64,000 bases of DNA from Paracoccaceae bacterium (GTDB lineage: Bacteria > Pseudomonadota > Alphaproteobacteria > Rhodobacterales > Rhodobacteraceae), in NCBI GenBank assembly GCA_014872875.1, contig WKFI01000005.1, positions 620,001 through 684,000 on the forward strand, given 5' to 3'. Under the pieces are notes generated by a model that saw only the letters and a program-made list of their open reading frames with translations, was not told the DNA's origin and ran no database searches. A program made the position numbers and the translations under genes. Positions 36,114 to 44,536 of the stretch are shown here, piece by piece (position 1 is the first letter of the stretch; every line of letters begins with the position of its first letter).

Positions 36114-36128
36114 GTTCGCGCAATGTTC
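36114..36128. promoter_or_regulatory. LexA (SOS) box upstream of uvrD
   Basis: GTTC-GCGCAAT-GTTC matches the alphaproteobacterial LexA consensus GTTC-N7-GTTC exactly, 42 bp before the uvrD start. uvrD is a classical SOS gene, which supports the reading. Confidence 0.8.
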
Positions 36129-36155
36129 CAAGGGAAATTGGAGACTGCGCAAAGC

Positions 36156-36199
36156 AAGGGGCGCTGCCCCTCTGCGCCACTGGCGCATTCACCCCGGAG
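36156..36199. repeat. REP-like element, copy A2 (5' side of uvrD)
   Basis: Reverse-complement copy of A1, with hairpins GGGGC-GCT-GCCCC and GCGCC-ACT-GGCGC. It runs into GGAGTTTTTTTGGCAAAGTG, a tail found again at 44079-44098 behind the aminotransferase gene, so the two tails belong to one dispersed element family. It lies in the divergent gap between uvrD and the FMN dehydrogenase. Confidence 0.75.
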
Positions 36200-36325
36200 T
36201 TTTTTTGGCAAAGTGAATGCAGGAGCGTTGGCGCTTGGCGCGGCACCGTGCCTCCAAAGCCGCAGAAGCGAAAGTGAATGCCCGGAGAACTGGACAAACC
36301 CGCGCCGCACACCATTAATAGCGCC

Positions 36326-37465
36326 ATGGATTTGCACGCACGCTTTCCCTCACTGTTTGATCTCAAGGCCAAGGCCAAACGGCGCCTACCTCATTTCGTC
36401 TGGGAATATCTGGACAGTGGAACCGGGGTGGAGGCGGCACGGGCGCGCAACCGGGCCGCGTTGGACCGGATCGGGTTTGCACCCTCCATCCTGCACGGCC
36501 CGCAAGAGCCGAATTTGACCTGTCGCTTGTTCGGTCAGGAGTTCGCGTTGCCCTTTGGCATCGCTCCTGTTGGCATGTCCGGACTGATATGGCCCGACGC
36601 AGAGGGGCATCTGGCCAGATCAGCAGCGCGCGAGGGCTTGCCATTCTGCTTGTCCACCGTCGCCAGTCAGAACCCCGAGGATCTTGCACCACATCTGGGC
36701 TCGGGCGCGTGGTTTCAGTTGTATCCGCCCAAAGACCCTGACATCCGTCATGATATGCTGCACCGGATCAAGGCTGCAGGTTTCACAACGCTGGTACTGA
36801 CTGTCGATGTACCCGTGGCCTCTCGCCGCGAACGCCAAGTGCGTTCCGGCCTAACCCAGCCACCCAAGATGACACCCCGCATCCTGTCGCACGTGGCCTT
36901 GCGTCCGAATTGGGCAATGGGTCAGGCGCGCAAGGGTATGCCGCGGATGCGCACGCTCGACAAATACATCAGAGGTGAGCATGCTAACCTTCCCCCCACT
37001 GCGCATGTGGGTTACCTGCTACGCACCGCACCGGATTGGACATATGTGGAGTGGCTGCGCGATCATTGGGATGGACCTTTGGTGATCAAGGGAGTCATGC
37101 AGCCTGACCATGCGAGACGGTTGGAAAGCATGGGCGCCGACGGGATCTGGGTGTCAAACCATGGTGGGCGTCAATTCGACGGCGCCCCGGCCACTATCGA
37201 TGCCCTGCCCGCAGTGCGAGCCGCAACCACCTTGCCAGTGATCTTTGACAGCGGGATCGAGGGTGGGCTGGACATTCTGAGGGCCTTGGCTTCGGGCGCA
37301 GATTTCGTGATGCTGGGACGCGCCTTCCACTATGCCCTCGCCGCTCTTGGTCCAAAGGGCATCCCGCATCTGGTCGATATTCTAAGGCAGGACATGATCT
37401 CGAACCTGGGGCAGATGGGCGTCGAAGATCTGCGCGCCCTTCCTGCGCCGATCCGTTTGGATTGA
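36326..37465 (+). CDS. FMN-dependent alpha-hydroxy-acid dehydrogenase (LldD family)
   Basis: 379 aa from MDLHARFPSLFDLKAKAKRRLPHFVWEYLDSGTG; an in-frame ATG at 36278 adds 16 residues without clear family similarity. TIM-barrel flavoenzyme of the L-lactate dehydrogenase/glycolate oxidase family: FGIAPVGMSGLIWPDAE, LSTVASQNPEDLAP, FQLYPPKD, the FMN-phosphate lysine in GPLVIKGVMQPDHARR, and SNHGGRQFDGAPATIDALP with the catalytic histidine. DSGIEGGLDILRALASGADFVMLGRAFHY closes the fold. Exact substrate (lactate, glycolate, mandelate or another 2-hydroxy acid) is not decided. Next to pyc, a link of lactate to pyruvate to oxaloacetate is attractive but inferred. Confidence 0.88.
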   Translation: MDLHARFPSLFDLKAKAKRRLPHFVWEYLDSGTGVEAARARNRAALDRIGFAPSILHGPQEPNLTCRLFGQEFALPFGIAPVGMSGLIWPDAEGHLARSAAREGLPFCLSTVASQNPEDLAPHLGSGAWFQLYPPKDPDIRHDMLHRIKAAGFTTLVLTVDVPVASRRERQVRSGLTQPPKMTPRILSHVALRPNWAMGQARKGMPRMRTLDKYIRGEHANLPPTAHVGYLLRTAPDWTYVEWLRDHWDGPLVIKGVMQPDHARRLESMGADGIWVSNHGGRQFDGAPATIDALPAVRAATTLPVIFDSGIEGGLDILRALASGADFVMLGRAFHYALAALGPKGIPHLVDILRQDMISNLGQMGVEDLRALPAPIRLD

Positions 37466-37471
37466 GCCAAA

Positions 37472-37500
37472 ATGTGATACGCCGTCACATATTTTGACGG
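37472..37500. promoter_or_regulatory. Two overlapping palindromes between lldD-type gene and pyc
   Basis: ATGTGA-N7-TCACAT (37472-37490) overlaps CCGTCA-N7-TGACGG (37482-37500). The first resembles a Crp-type site with a spacer one base too long; the second could be a stem ending the upstream gene, as GTTT follows. Either way the 146-bp gap is unusually rich in dyads. Confidence 0.4.
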
Positions 37501-37533
37501 TTTCGCGCCGCATGAGAGCGCAATCATGCCGGT

Positions 37534-37555
37534 TATACCCAGAACTACGGGTATA
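37534..37555. promoter_or_regulatory. Candidate operator TATACCC-N8-GGGTATA upstream of pyc
   Basis: A perfect 7-bp inverted repeat with an 8-bp spacer, 57 bp before the pyc start codon. Total length of 22 bp suits a dimeric repressor or activator. The regulator is not in the window. Confidence 0.5.
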
Positions 37556-37611
37556 CGACCCTGTAAAAACCGCCTAACACTCCGTCCCAAATTCACGAGC
37601 CTGAGGGTGAC

Positions 37612-40600
37612 ATGACCGACTTCAAAAAGATCCTGATCGCGAACCGCGGTGAGATTGCCATTCGCGTGATGCGCGCAGCCAATGAGATGGGCAAGCGAAC
37701 CGTGGCCGTGTTTGCCGAAGAAGACAAGCTTGGCCTGCATCGGTTCAAAGCCGACGAAGCCTATCGGATCGGCGAGGGTCTGGGACCGGTTGCGGCTTAT
37801 CTGAGCATTGACGAGATCATCCGCGTCGCCAAGGAAAGCGGCGCCGATGCGATCCATCCGGGCTATGGCCTGTTGTCGGAAAACCCTGATTTCGTCGACG
37901 CCTGTGCCCGCAATGGCATCACCTTCATCGGCCCCAAGGCTGAAACCATGCGCGCGCTTGGCGACAAGGCCAGCGCCCGCAAGGTGGCCATTCAGGCCGA
38001 CGTGCCGGTCATCCCCGCCACCGAGGTGCTGGGCGATGACATGGACGCGATCAAGAAGGAAGCCGCCGAGATCGGCTATCCGCTGATGCTGAAAGCCTCC
38101 TGGGGCGGCGGCGGGCGCGGCATGCGTCCGATCAACTCGGAAGACGAGCTGGAAGAGAAGGTTCTGGAAGGCCGCCGCGAAGCCGAAGCCGCGTTCGGCA
38201 ATGGCGAGGGCTATCTGGAAAAGATGATCACCCGCGCCCGCCATGTCGAGGTTCAGATCCTCGGCGACAAGCACGGCGAGATCTATCACCTTTATGAACG
38301 GGACTGTTCGGTCCAGCGCCGCAACCAGAAGGTCGTGGAACGCGCCCCCGCCCCCTATCTGTCCGAAGAGCAGCGCGCCGAGATCTGTGAACTGGGCCGC
38401 CGCATCTGTGCCCATGTGAATTATGAGTGCGCCGGCACCGTCGAATTCCTGATGGATATGAACACCGGCAAGTTCTACTTCATCGAGGTGAACCCCCGCG
38501 TGCAGGTGGAACACACCGTCACCGAGGAAGTCACCGGCATCGACATCGTGCAGGCCCAGATCCTGATTGCCGAAGGCAAGACCATTGCCCAGGCCACCGG
38601 CAAGGCCAGCCAGGACGAGGTGCGCCTGAACGGCCACGCGCTGCAGACCCGGATCACCACCGAGGATCCGCAGAACAACTTCATCCCCGACTATGGCCGC
38701 ATCACCGCCTTCCGCGAGGCGACCGGCATGGGCATCCGTCTGGACGGCGGCACCGCCTATTCCGGGGGGGTGATCACCCGGTATTATGACTCGCTGCTGG
38801 TCAAGGTCACGGCCCACGCCCAGACCCCGGAGAAGGCGATCGCGCGGATGGACCGCGCCCTGCGGGAATTCCGGATCCGGGGCGTCAGCACCAATATCGC
38901 CTTTGTCGAAAACCTGCTGAAACACCCGACCTTCCTGTCGAACGAATACACCACCAAGTTCATCGACGAGACGCAGGACCTGTTCCAGTTCGCCAAGCGG
39001 CGCGACCGCGGCACCAAGGTGTTGACCTATATCGCCGATATCAGCGTCAACGGGCATCCCGAAACCTCGGATCGCCCGGCCCCGGCGGAGGATCTGAAAG
39101 AGCCGCGCCCGCCCAGGGTCGATCCCGGCTTTGCCCCCTATGGCACCCGCAACCTGCTGGAGCAGAAGGGGGCGCAGGCCGTCGCCGACTGGATGAAGGC
39201 GCAGCGGCAATTGCTTTTGACCGACACCACCATGCGCGACGGGCACCAGTCGCTGCTGGCGACCCGGATGCGGTCCATCGACATGATCAAGGTGGCGCCG
39301 AGCTATGCCGCCAACCTGCCGCAGCTGTTCAGCGTCGAATGCTGGGGCGGCGCGACCTTTGACGTGGCCTATCGCTTCCTGCAGGAATGCCCCTGGCAGC
39401 GTCTGCGCGACCTGCGCGAGGCGATGCCGAACCTGATGACCCAGATGCTGCTGCGCGCGTCGAACGGTGTGGGCTACACCAATTACCCGGACAATGTGGT
39501 TCAGGAATTCGTGCGCCAGGCGGCCGAGACCGGTGTTGACGTGTTCCGCGTCTTCGACAGTCTGAACTGGGTCGAAAACATGCGCGTCGCCATGGATGCA
39601 GTGGTCGAAAGCGGCAAGATCTGCGAAGGCACCATCTGCTATACCGGCGATATCCTGGACCCGGATCGCTCCAAGTATGACCTGAAATACTATGTCGGTA
39701 TGGCCAAGGAGCTGGAGGCCGCTGGTGCCCATGTTCTGGGTCTGAAAGACATGGCCGGCCTGCTGAAACCGGCCTCGGCCAAGGTGCTGGTCAAGGCGCT
39801 GAAGGAACAGGTCGGCCTGCCGATCCATTTCCACACCCATGACACCTCCGGCATTGCCGGCGCCACCATCCTGGCCGCCGCCGATGCAGGCGTCGATGCG
39901 GTGGACGCGGCGATGGATGCGTTCTCGGGCGGCACCTCGCAGCCCTGCCTGGGGTCCATCGTCGAAGGTCTGCGCAACACCGACCGCGACACCGGGATCG
40001 ACATCGCCAAGGTGCGTGAGATCAGCGACTACTGGGAAGGTGTGCGGGCACAGTATGTGGCCTTTGAAAGCGGCCTGCAGGCCCCGGCATCCGAGGTGTA
40101 CCTGCACGAGATGCCCGGCGGTCAGTTCACCAACCTCAAGGCACAGGCACGCTCCCTGGGGCTGGAGGAGAAATGGTCCGACGTGGCGCAGACCTATGCC
40201 GACGTGAACCAGATGTTCGGCGACATCGTCAAGGTGACGCCCTCGTCCAAGGTTGTTGGCGACATGGCGCTGATGATGGTCAGCCAGGGTCTGACCCGCG
40301 ATGACGTGGAAAGCGCCGAAACGGATGTGGCCTTCCCCGACTCGGTCGTTGACATGATGCGCGGCAATCTGGGCCAGCCTCCCGGAGGCTTCCCCGAAAC
40401 CATCATCAAGAAGGTGCTGAAAGACGAGGCCCCCAACCTGGAGCGCCCCGGTGCACATCTGGAGCCCGTGGATCTGGAAGCGACCCGTGCCGAGCTGAGC
40501 AAAGAGCTGGAAGGCAAGGAGGTCGATGACGAGGACCTGAACGGGTACCTGATGTACCCCAAGGTCTTCCTCGACTACATGGGCCGCCATCGGACCTATG

Positions 40601-41055
40601 GCCCGGTCCGGACCCTGCCGACCCGGACCTTCTTCTATGGCATGGAACCGGGCGAGGAGATCACCGCCGAAATCGACCCGGGCAAAACGCTGGAAATCCG
40701 CCTGCAGGCCATCGGCGAGACCGATGAGAACGGCGAAGTGAAGGTGTTCTTCGAACTCAACGGTCAGCCGCGCGTGATCCGGGTGCCGAACCGGTTGGTC
40801 AAATCCTCGACCGCGGCGCGTCCCAAGGCCGAGCTGGGCAACCCGGGCCACATCGGCGCGCCGATGCCAGGCGTCGTCGCGTCAGTCGCGGCCATGGTGG
40901 GCCAGCAGGTCAAGGAAGGCGACCTGCTCCTGACCATCGAAGCGATGAAGATGGAAACAGGAATCCACGCCGAACGCGACGCAACCGTCAAAGCCGTCCA
41001 CGTCTCAGCAGGAACACAAATCGACGCTAAAGACCTACTCATCGAACTGGAATAA
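37612..41055 (+). CDS. pyc: Pyruvate carboxylase
   Basis: 1147 aa single-chain biotin enzyme: pyruvate + HCO3- + ATP to oxaloacetate, replenishing the TCA cycle. Domains: biotin carboxylase (about 1-455; LIANRGEIAIRVMRAANEMG, KASWGGGGRGMR, EVNPRVQVEHTVTEEVTGIDIV), carboxyltransferase (about 530-810; TDTTMRDGHQSLLATRMR, IHFHTHDTSGIAGATILAAADAGVD), conserved C region (MPGGQFTNLKAQA), and biotinyl domain at the end with EAMKMET, biotin lysine about K1113. Ribosome-binding-like AGGGTGAC precedes the ATG. Full length. Followed by a strong terminator at 41081-41117. Confidence 0.98.
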   Translation: MTDFKKILIANRGEIAIRVMRAANEMGKRTVAVFAEEDKLGLHRFKADEAYRIGEGLGPVAAYLSIDEIIRVAKESGADAIHPGYGLLSENPDFVDACARNGITFIGPKAETMRALGDKASARKVAIQADVPVIPATEVLGDDMDAIKKEAAEIGYPLMLKASWGGGGRGMRPINSEDELEEKVLEGRREAEAAFGNGEGYLEKMITRARHVEVQILGDKHGEIYHLYERDCSVQRRNQKVVERAPAPYLSEEQRAEICELGRRICAHVNYECAGTVEFLMDMNTGKFYFIEVNPRVQVEHTVTEEVTGIDIVQAQILIAEGKTIAQATGKASQDEVRLNGHALQTRITTEDPQNNFIPDYGRITAFREATGMGIRLDGGTAYSGGVITRYYDSLLVKVTAHAQTPEKAIARMDRALREFRIRGVSTNIAFVENLLKHPTFLSNEYTTKFIDETQDLFQFAKRRDRGTKVLTYIADISVNGHPETSDRPAPAEDLKEPRPPRVDPGFAPYGTRNLLEQKGAQAVADWMKAQRQLLLTDTTMRDGHQSLLATRMRSIDMIKVAPSYAANLPQLFSVECWGGATFDVAYRFLQECPWQRLRDLREAMPNLMTQMLLRASNGVGYTNYPDNVVQEFVRQAAETGVDVFRVFDSLNWVENMRVAMDAVVESGKICEGTICYTGDILDPDRSKYDLKYYVGMAKELEAAGAHVLGLKDMAGLLKPASAKVLVKALKEQVGLPIHFHTHDTSGIAGATILAAADAGVDAVDAAMDAFSGGTSQPCLGSIVEGLRNTDRDTGIDIAKVREISDYWEGVRAQYVAFESGLQAPASEVYLHEMPGGQFTNLKAQARSLGLEEKWSDVAQTYADVNQMFGDIVKVTPSSKVVGDMALMMVSQGLTRDDVESAETDVAFPDSVVDMMRGNLGQPPGGFPETIIKKVLKDEAPNLERPGAHLEPVDLEATRAELSKELEGKEVDDEDLNGYLMYPKVFLDYMGRHRTYGPVRTLPTRTFFYGMEPGEEITAEIDPGKTLEIRLQAIGETDENGEVKVFFELNGQPRVIRVPNRLVKSSTAARPKAELGNPGHIGAPMPGVVASVAAMVGQQVKEGDLLLTIEAMKMETGIHAERDATVKAVHVSAGTQIDAKDLLIELE

Positions 41056-41080
41056 GCGATCATGCTTCGCTAGGATTCCC

Positions 41081-41117
41081 CACAGGGGCGGCACTATCGC
41101 CGCCCCTGTGTTCTTTT
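41081..41117 (+). terminator. Intrinsic terminator after pyc
   Basis: A 12-bp perfect stem CACAGGGGCGGC / GCCGCCCCTGTG with a 6-nt loop is followed by TTCTTTTT. It lies 25 bp beyond the pyc stop and before the next gene's start. Confidence 0.92.
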
Positions 41118-41143
41118 TGATCTGTGACTTTCTGGGGAATTCC

Positions 41144-41638
41144 ATGCTTCGTGTTCTGAGTACTGCCACTCTCCTTGGCCTGACCGGCCTGGCCCCGGTC
41201 TATGCCGTAGGCACCGTCGTTCAGGAGCGACAGGAGGACCCGCAACTGGCCGTAGCCAGCCAAAAGGCGCGGGCAACTCTGGATCTGTTTTTGGACAAGG
41301 CGATGCAAGGACGCACGGCGACGCCTGACGCGGCAGTGCTGGTTCTGGTCCCGACCGAAACAGACCCCGAGGCGCTGTGGGTCAAGGATTTCAAAATCAA
41401 ATGGAACGGTCGCTGGGTCGGTGCGATGGCAAACCAGCCCGTCGCCATTCCAGGCCGCTCAGCCGGAGAGCGCATCCGATTTGATCGCGGATCAGTTGTG
41501 GACTGGTCCTACAAGTTGGAAGGAAAGCTCTATGGACATTACACCACGCGGGTGCTGCTGACACGACAATCTACCGCGACCCGCGGCCAATACGAACCAC
41601 TTCTGGCGCCGACCACGCTGCCGGAGGAATGGCGCTGA
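41144..41638 (+). CDS. Exported DUF2314-like protein
   Basis: 164 aa from MLRVLSTATLLGLTGLAPVYA, a signal peptide with a probable cleavage after VYA. The mature part (about 60-150) resembles DUF2314: AVLVLVPTETDPEALWVKDFKIKWNGRWVGAMANQPVAIPGRSAGERIRFDRGSVVDWSYK. These domains are of unknown function. The start at 41144 is preferred over 41108 because the latter falls in the terminator of pyc and would hide the signal peptide. Confidence 0.75.
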   Translation: MLRVLSTATLLGLTGLAPVYAVGTVVQERQEDPQLAVASQKARATLDLFLDKAMQGRTATPDAAVLVLVPTETDPEALWVKDFKIKWNGRWVGAMANQPVAIPGRSAGERIRFDRGSVVDWSYKLEGKLYGHYTTRVLLTRQSTATRGQYEPLLAPTTLPEEWR

Positions 41639-41701
41639 TTGAACCATTCGCCCGGTCAAGGCGTATCCAGACATAGATTACTTCCGCAAAGGACATTGCT
41701 C

Positions 41702-42088
41702 ATGTTGCCCGTCACTGCCCTGTATGCCGGGCTGATCGCCCTGCTGTTTGTTGTCTTGTCGATCCGTGTCATCCTTTTTCGACGCACGTTAGGTGCCTCG
41801 GTCGGGGATATCGGTGACAAGAACATGCTCAAAGCAATCCGAACTCAGGCCAATTGTGCCGAATACGCCCCATTTGCGCTGCTGTTGATGGCTATCCTGG
41901 AATTGCAGGATGGGGCGAGTTGGGCCTTGCACGCCTTGGGACTGATGCTGTTGGTGGGCCGTTTGGCGCATGCTTATGGCTTTGGCCGTACCCCGCAGAT
42001 CATCCCGTTGCGGCAAGTGGGAATGGTCCTGACCTTCTCCTGCATCATCCTGTCCGGTTTTGGGCTGATCGGCTCAGTTCTTTTTTAG
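41702..42088 (+). CDS. MAPEG-family membrane protein
   Basis: 128 aa from the ATG at 41702, four membrane helices. The MAPEG (membrane-associated eicosanoid/glutathione metabolism) pattern is present: QANCAEYAPFALLLMAILEL and VGRLAHAYGFGR, with the usual RxxHAxGF motif. Bacterial members are of unclear substrate, often linked to glutathione. It follows the DUF2314-like gene by 63 bp. Confidence 0.85.
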   Translation: MLPVTALYAGLIALLFVVLSIRVILFRRTLGASVGDIGDKNMLKAIRTQANCAEYAPFALLLMAILELQDGASWALHALGLMLLVGRLAHAYGFGRTPQIIPLRQVGMVLTFSCIILSGFGLIGSVLF

Positions 42089-42091
42089 GCC

Positions 42092-42253
42092 TCAAATGCT
42101 CCGAAACATGACAAGGGGCTGTTGCCAAACCTGTTCCGGCCCCTGCAACCCTGCGCGGTTTTCGGCTGCGTGTTTGGACATGTGATCCAACACCATGCCG
42201 AGCGAGATGCACGTAACCAATGCGACGAGCTTGAGTTGATCCTTGAAAGACAT
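42092..42253 (-). CDS. Small hypothetical protein, 53 aa
   Basis: ATG at 42253, preceded by a strong ribosome-binding sequence (AGGGAAGGG). The protein reads MSFKDQLKLVALVTCISLGM, then a hydrophilic 33-residue tail. A weak hydrophobic stretch (about 8-22) might insert in the membrane. It converges with the MAPEG gene 3 bp away. The ribosome-binding site and the position support a real small gene, but I do not recognise a family. Confidence 0.55.
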   Translation of the reverse strand: MSFKDQLKLVALVTCISLGMVLDHMSKHAAENRAGLQGPEQVWQQPLVMFRSI

Positions 42254-42404
42254 GGGCCCTTCCCTGTTTTTGTGTGGTTATCCAATTGAAACGTTCAACT
42301 CAGCCCGTTCCGTCGATTGCCCGACAAACTTTTTTCCAATCATCCGGAATTTTCTACTTGCAGCCCCCGCCCGGAATGAATATTTCACCCCTCACCAACA
42401 GGAC

Positions 42405-42479
42405 GCGGGCGTAGCTCAGGGGTAGAGCGTTACCTTGCCAAGGTAAATGTCGTGAGTTCGAATCTCATCGCCCGCTCCA
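42405..42479 (+). tRNA. tRNA-Gly (GCC)
   Basis: Acceptor stem GCGGGCG / CGCCCGC, D arm GCTCAGGGGTAGAGC, anticodon arm TTACC-TTGCCAA-GGTAA with anticodon GCC, T arm GAG-TTCGAATC-CTC type, and an encoded CCA end at 42477-42479. Reads GGC glycine codons. An intrinsic terminator follows 12 bp downstream. Confidence 0.96.
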
Positions 42480-42490
42480 AATGGTTCTCA

Positions 42491-42516
42491 AAAAGGTCGC
42501 CCTAGGGCGACCTTTT
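42491..42516 (+). terminator. Intrinsic terminator after tRNA-Gly
   Basis: A 12-bp palindromic stem AAAAGGTCGCCC / GGGCGACCTTTT with a TA loop, T-rich end on the plus strand. Being symmetrical it may also act from the other side. Confidence 0.88.
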
Positions 42517-42636
42517 TGCGTTTTGGAACGTCCTTCACCCAAGTCGAATAATTTGATCAAATTCCTTTTGACGCAGGCTTTGTTTCCGGTCAAAGCTGGC
42601 GCAAACCCATAGAGATAAGCCACAAGGAGTCGCTTC

Positions 42637-43989
42637 ATGGCCCCCGTCATCTATCCGACCACCAACCTGACCACGACCGAACAGCTGTGCCTGGATCGGG
42701 GCGAAGGCATCTATGTTTGGGACACCGAGGGCAATAAATACATCGAAGGACTGGCAGGGCTGTGGTGCACGTCTTTGGGCTATGGCAACCAGGAACTGGT
42801 GGACGCCATTGCGGGCCAGTTGGGCAAACTGTCCTATGCCCATATGTTCGGCGGCAAGACACACGAACCGGCCATGCAACTGGCCAACAAGCTGCGCGAG
42901 ATCGTGCCGGTCGAAGATGCATATTTCTTTTTCGGCAATTCCGGATCCGATGCCAATGACAGCCATTACAAGATGCTGCGCTACTACTTCAATGCCATCG
43001 GCAAGCCTGAAAAGCGCAAGATCATCACGCGGGACCGCGGCTATCACGGGGTCACGGTGGCGGCGGGGTCGCTGACCTCCCTGCCCGCCAACCTGGCCCA
43101 TTTCGATGCTCCGGTCGAGGCGCTCAGCATCCTGCGCAGCCATTCTCCGCATTACTACACCGCACGTCAGGGGAATGAGACCGAGGCACAATTCGTGGAC
43201 CGGATCATTGATGAGCTGGAAGACCAGATTCTGGCCGAAGGCCCCGACACCATCGCGGCGATGATCGTCGAGCCCATCACCGGCGCTTCAGGTGTGATTG
43301 TGCCGCCGGACGGGTACTACGAGAAACTGCAGGCTCTGCTGCGCAAGCATGACATCCTGGTTTGGGCGGATGAGGTCATCACCGGTTTCGGCCGAACTGG
43401 CAATGATTTCGGTTGCACCACGATGGGCATCAAACCCGACCTGATGAGCTTTGCGAAACAGATCAGCTCGGCCTATTTCCCGATCTCGGTCGCAGTGATT
43501 CCCGGCTGGATGTACGAGGCGATGATCGAACCATCCAACCAAGTGGGTGTTTTCGGGCACGGCTACACCTATTCCGGTCACCCGGCGGCCTGTGTCGCGG
43601 CTCTGAAAACGTTGGAAATCTACGAGCGTGACAATCTTTTTGCCCACGCCGCCGAAGTAGGCACGCACATGCAGGCGGAACTGCGCAAGCGGTTTGAAAA
43701 TCACCCTCTGGTGGGTGAAGTACGCGGCAAGGGACTGATCGCAGCGCTCGAGCTGGTCGCCAACAAGACCACCGGACAAGGGTTCGACGGCGCGCCGGCG
43801 GGAGGCTTTGCCATGAAAGCCTGCGAACGCAATGGGCTGATCATCCGGGCCGTTGCCGGCAATTCGGTCGCGCTCTGCCCTCCGTTGATCATTACGCGGG
43901 AGGAAGTAGACGAGATGCTGGACCGGCTTGCCCGGGCGCTGGACGAGACCTGGAACCGCCTGAAGGCCGAAGGATTGGTTGCTTCGTGA
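42637..43989 (+). CDS. Class III PLP-dependent aminotransferase (omega-aminotransferase type)
   Basis: 450 aa. Fold-type I class III pattern: GLWCTSLGYGNQELVDAI, FFGNSGSDANDSHYKMLRYY, the PLP-contacting RDRGYHGVTVAAGSLTSL, EPITGASGVIVPPDGYYEKLQ, VWADEVITGFGRTG with the PLP aspartate, and DLMSFAKQISSAYFPISVAV with the Schiff-base lysine. Close relatives use taurine, beta-alanine, diamines or aromatic amines with pyruvate; the donor here is not decided. Ribosome-binding site CAAGGAG precedes the ATG. The neighbouring minus-strand Lrp domain gene might sense an amino acid linked to it, by inference. Confidence 0.9.
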   Translation: MAPVIYPTTNLTTTEQLCLDRGEGIYVWDTEGNKYIEGLAGLWCTSLGYGNQELVDAIAGQLGKLSYAHMFGGKTHEPAMQLANKLREIVPVEDAYFFFGNSGSDANDSHYKMLRYYFNAIGKPEKRKIITRDRGYHGVTVAAGSLTSLPANLAHFDAPVEALSILRSHSPHYYTARQGNETEAQFVDRIIDELEDQILAEGPDTIAAMIVEPITGASGVIVPPDGYYEKLQALLRKHDILVWADEVITGFGRTGNDFGCTTMGIKPDLMSFAKQISSAYFPISVAVIPGWMYEAMIEPSNQVGVFGHGYTYSGHPAACVAALKTLEIYERDNLFAHAAEVGTHMQAELRKRFENHPLVGEVRGKGLIAALELVANKTTGQGFDGAPAGGFAMKACERNGLIIRAVAGNSVALCPPLIITREEVDEMLDRLARALDETWNRLKAEGLVAS

Positions 43990-44031
43990 TCTAATCGGGA
44001 TCCAAAAGCGCGCGTTCCGCGCACAGGATTT

Positions 44032-44107
44032 GCGCAACACTTGTGTTGCGCGGGGTGCGAGGCTCTGCCTCGCGCTCCGGAGTTTTTTTGCAAAGTGAAT
44101 GCAGAGC
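44032..44107. terminator. Double hairpin and dispersed-repeat tail after aminotransferase
   Basis: GCGCAACAC-TT-GTGTTGCGC (44032-44051) is a perfect 9-bp stem; GCGAGG-N5-CCTCGC follows; then CTCCGGAG with seven T's and the CAAAGTGAATGCAG tail shared with copy A2 near uvrD (36193-36223). It lies between convergent genes and should end the aminotransferase transcript. Confidence 0.75.
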
Positions 44108-44114
44108 TGGTGGC

Positions 44115-44354
44115 TCAGAACACCTTGAACGTCATTGTTGTCAGGGATCGTTCGATATTCGGTATCTGCAGCAAGTGATCATTGATGAATTTGCCAACAT
44201 CCTCTCCTTCCGGAATGTAGAGCTTCATCATTAGATCGTATTCGCCGCTGGTCGAATACAGTTCGGAGTGGATTTCGCGCAAGGCGATGTTATCGGCGAC
44301 CTTGTAGGTGGTGCCCGGTTTGCAGCGGATCTGAATGAAAACGCAGGTCGACAT
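44115..44354 (-). CDS. Stand-alone Lrp/AsnC ligand-binding (RAM) domain protein
   Basis: 79 aa from [14 protein letters not shown]; no DNA-binding domain is present. The beta-alpha-beta RAM fold pattern is clear: [75 protein letters not shown]. Such short Lrp relatives bind amino acids and may act with full-length Lrp proteins or modulate enzymes. A longer start at 44399 is less likely. Divergent from hisB. Confidence 0.88.
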   Translation of the reverse strand: MSTCVFIQIRCKPGTTYKVADNIALREIHSELYSTSGEYDLMMKLYIPEGEDVGKFINDHLLQIPNIERSLTTMTFKVF

Positions 44355-44536
44355 GGCGGTCCTTTCGACGGAACGGGAGTGTTGGAGCCAAGCTGTCACG
44401 GGCCGAGCGGCGGCGCAATCCCCGTCGCCTCACTCATGTGCAAATCGCCACAGAACTCGGGAATCTGGCATCTGTGGACTTGTCCGGTTGCATGACCGCG
44501 CCCTATAAGCCGCTGGGAACAGCAAGGGAGCGCCAG

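Noticed and set aside
33673-36216. An 847-codon open frame antisense to uvrD
   Set aside because: Codon-bias artefact: it lies fully over uvrD, which has every helicase motif, and it runs through the repeats at both ends.
37330-40851. A 1173-codon open frame antisense to pyruvate carboxylase
   Set aside because: Shadow of the GC-rich pyc codons; pyc has all family motifs, while the antisense product is rich in His, Gly and Arg and resembles no protein family.
42405-42520. tRNA-Gly as an integration hotspot
   Set aside because: No integrase, no partial tRNA repeat downstream, and neighbouring genes are typical chromosomal genes.
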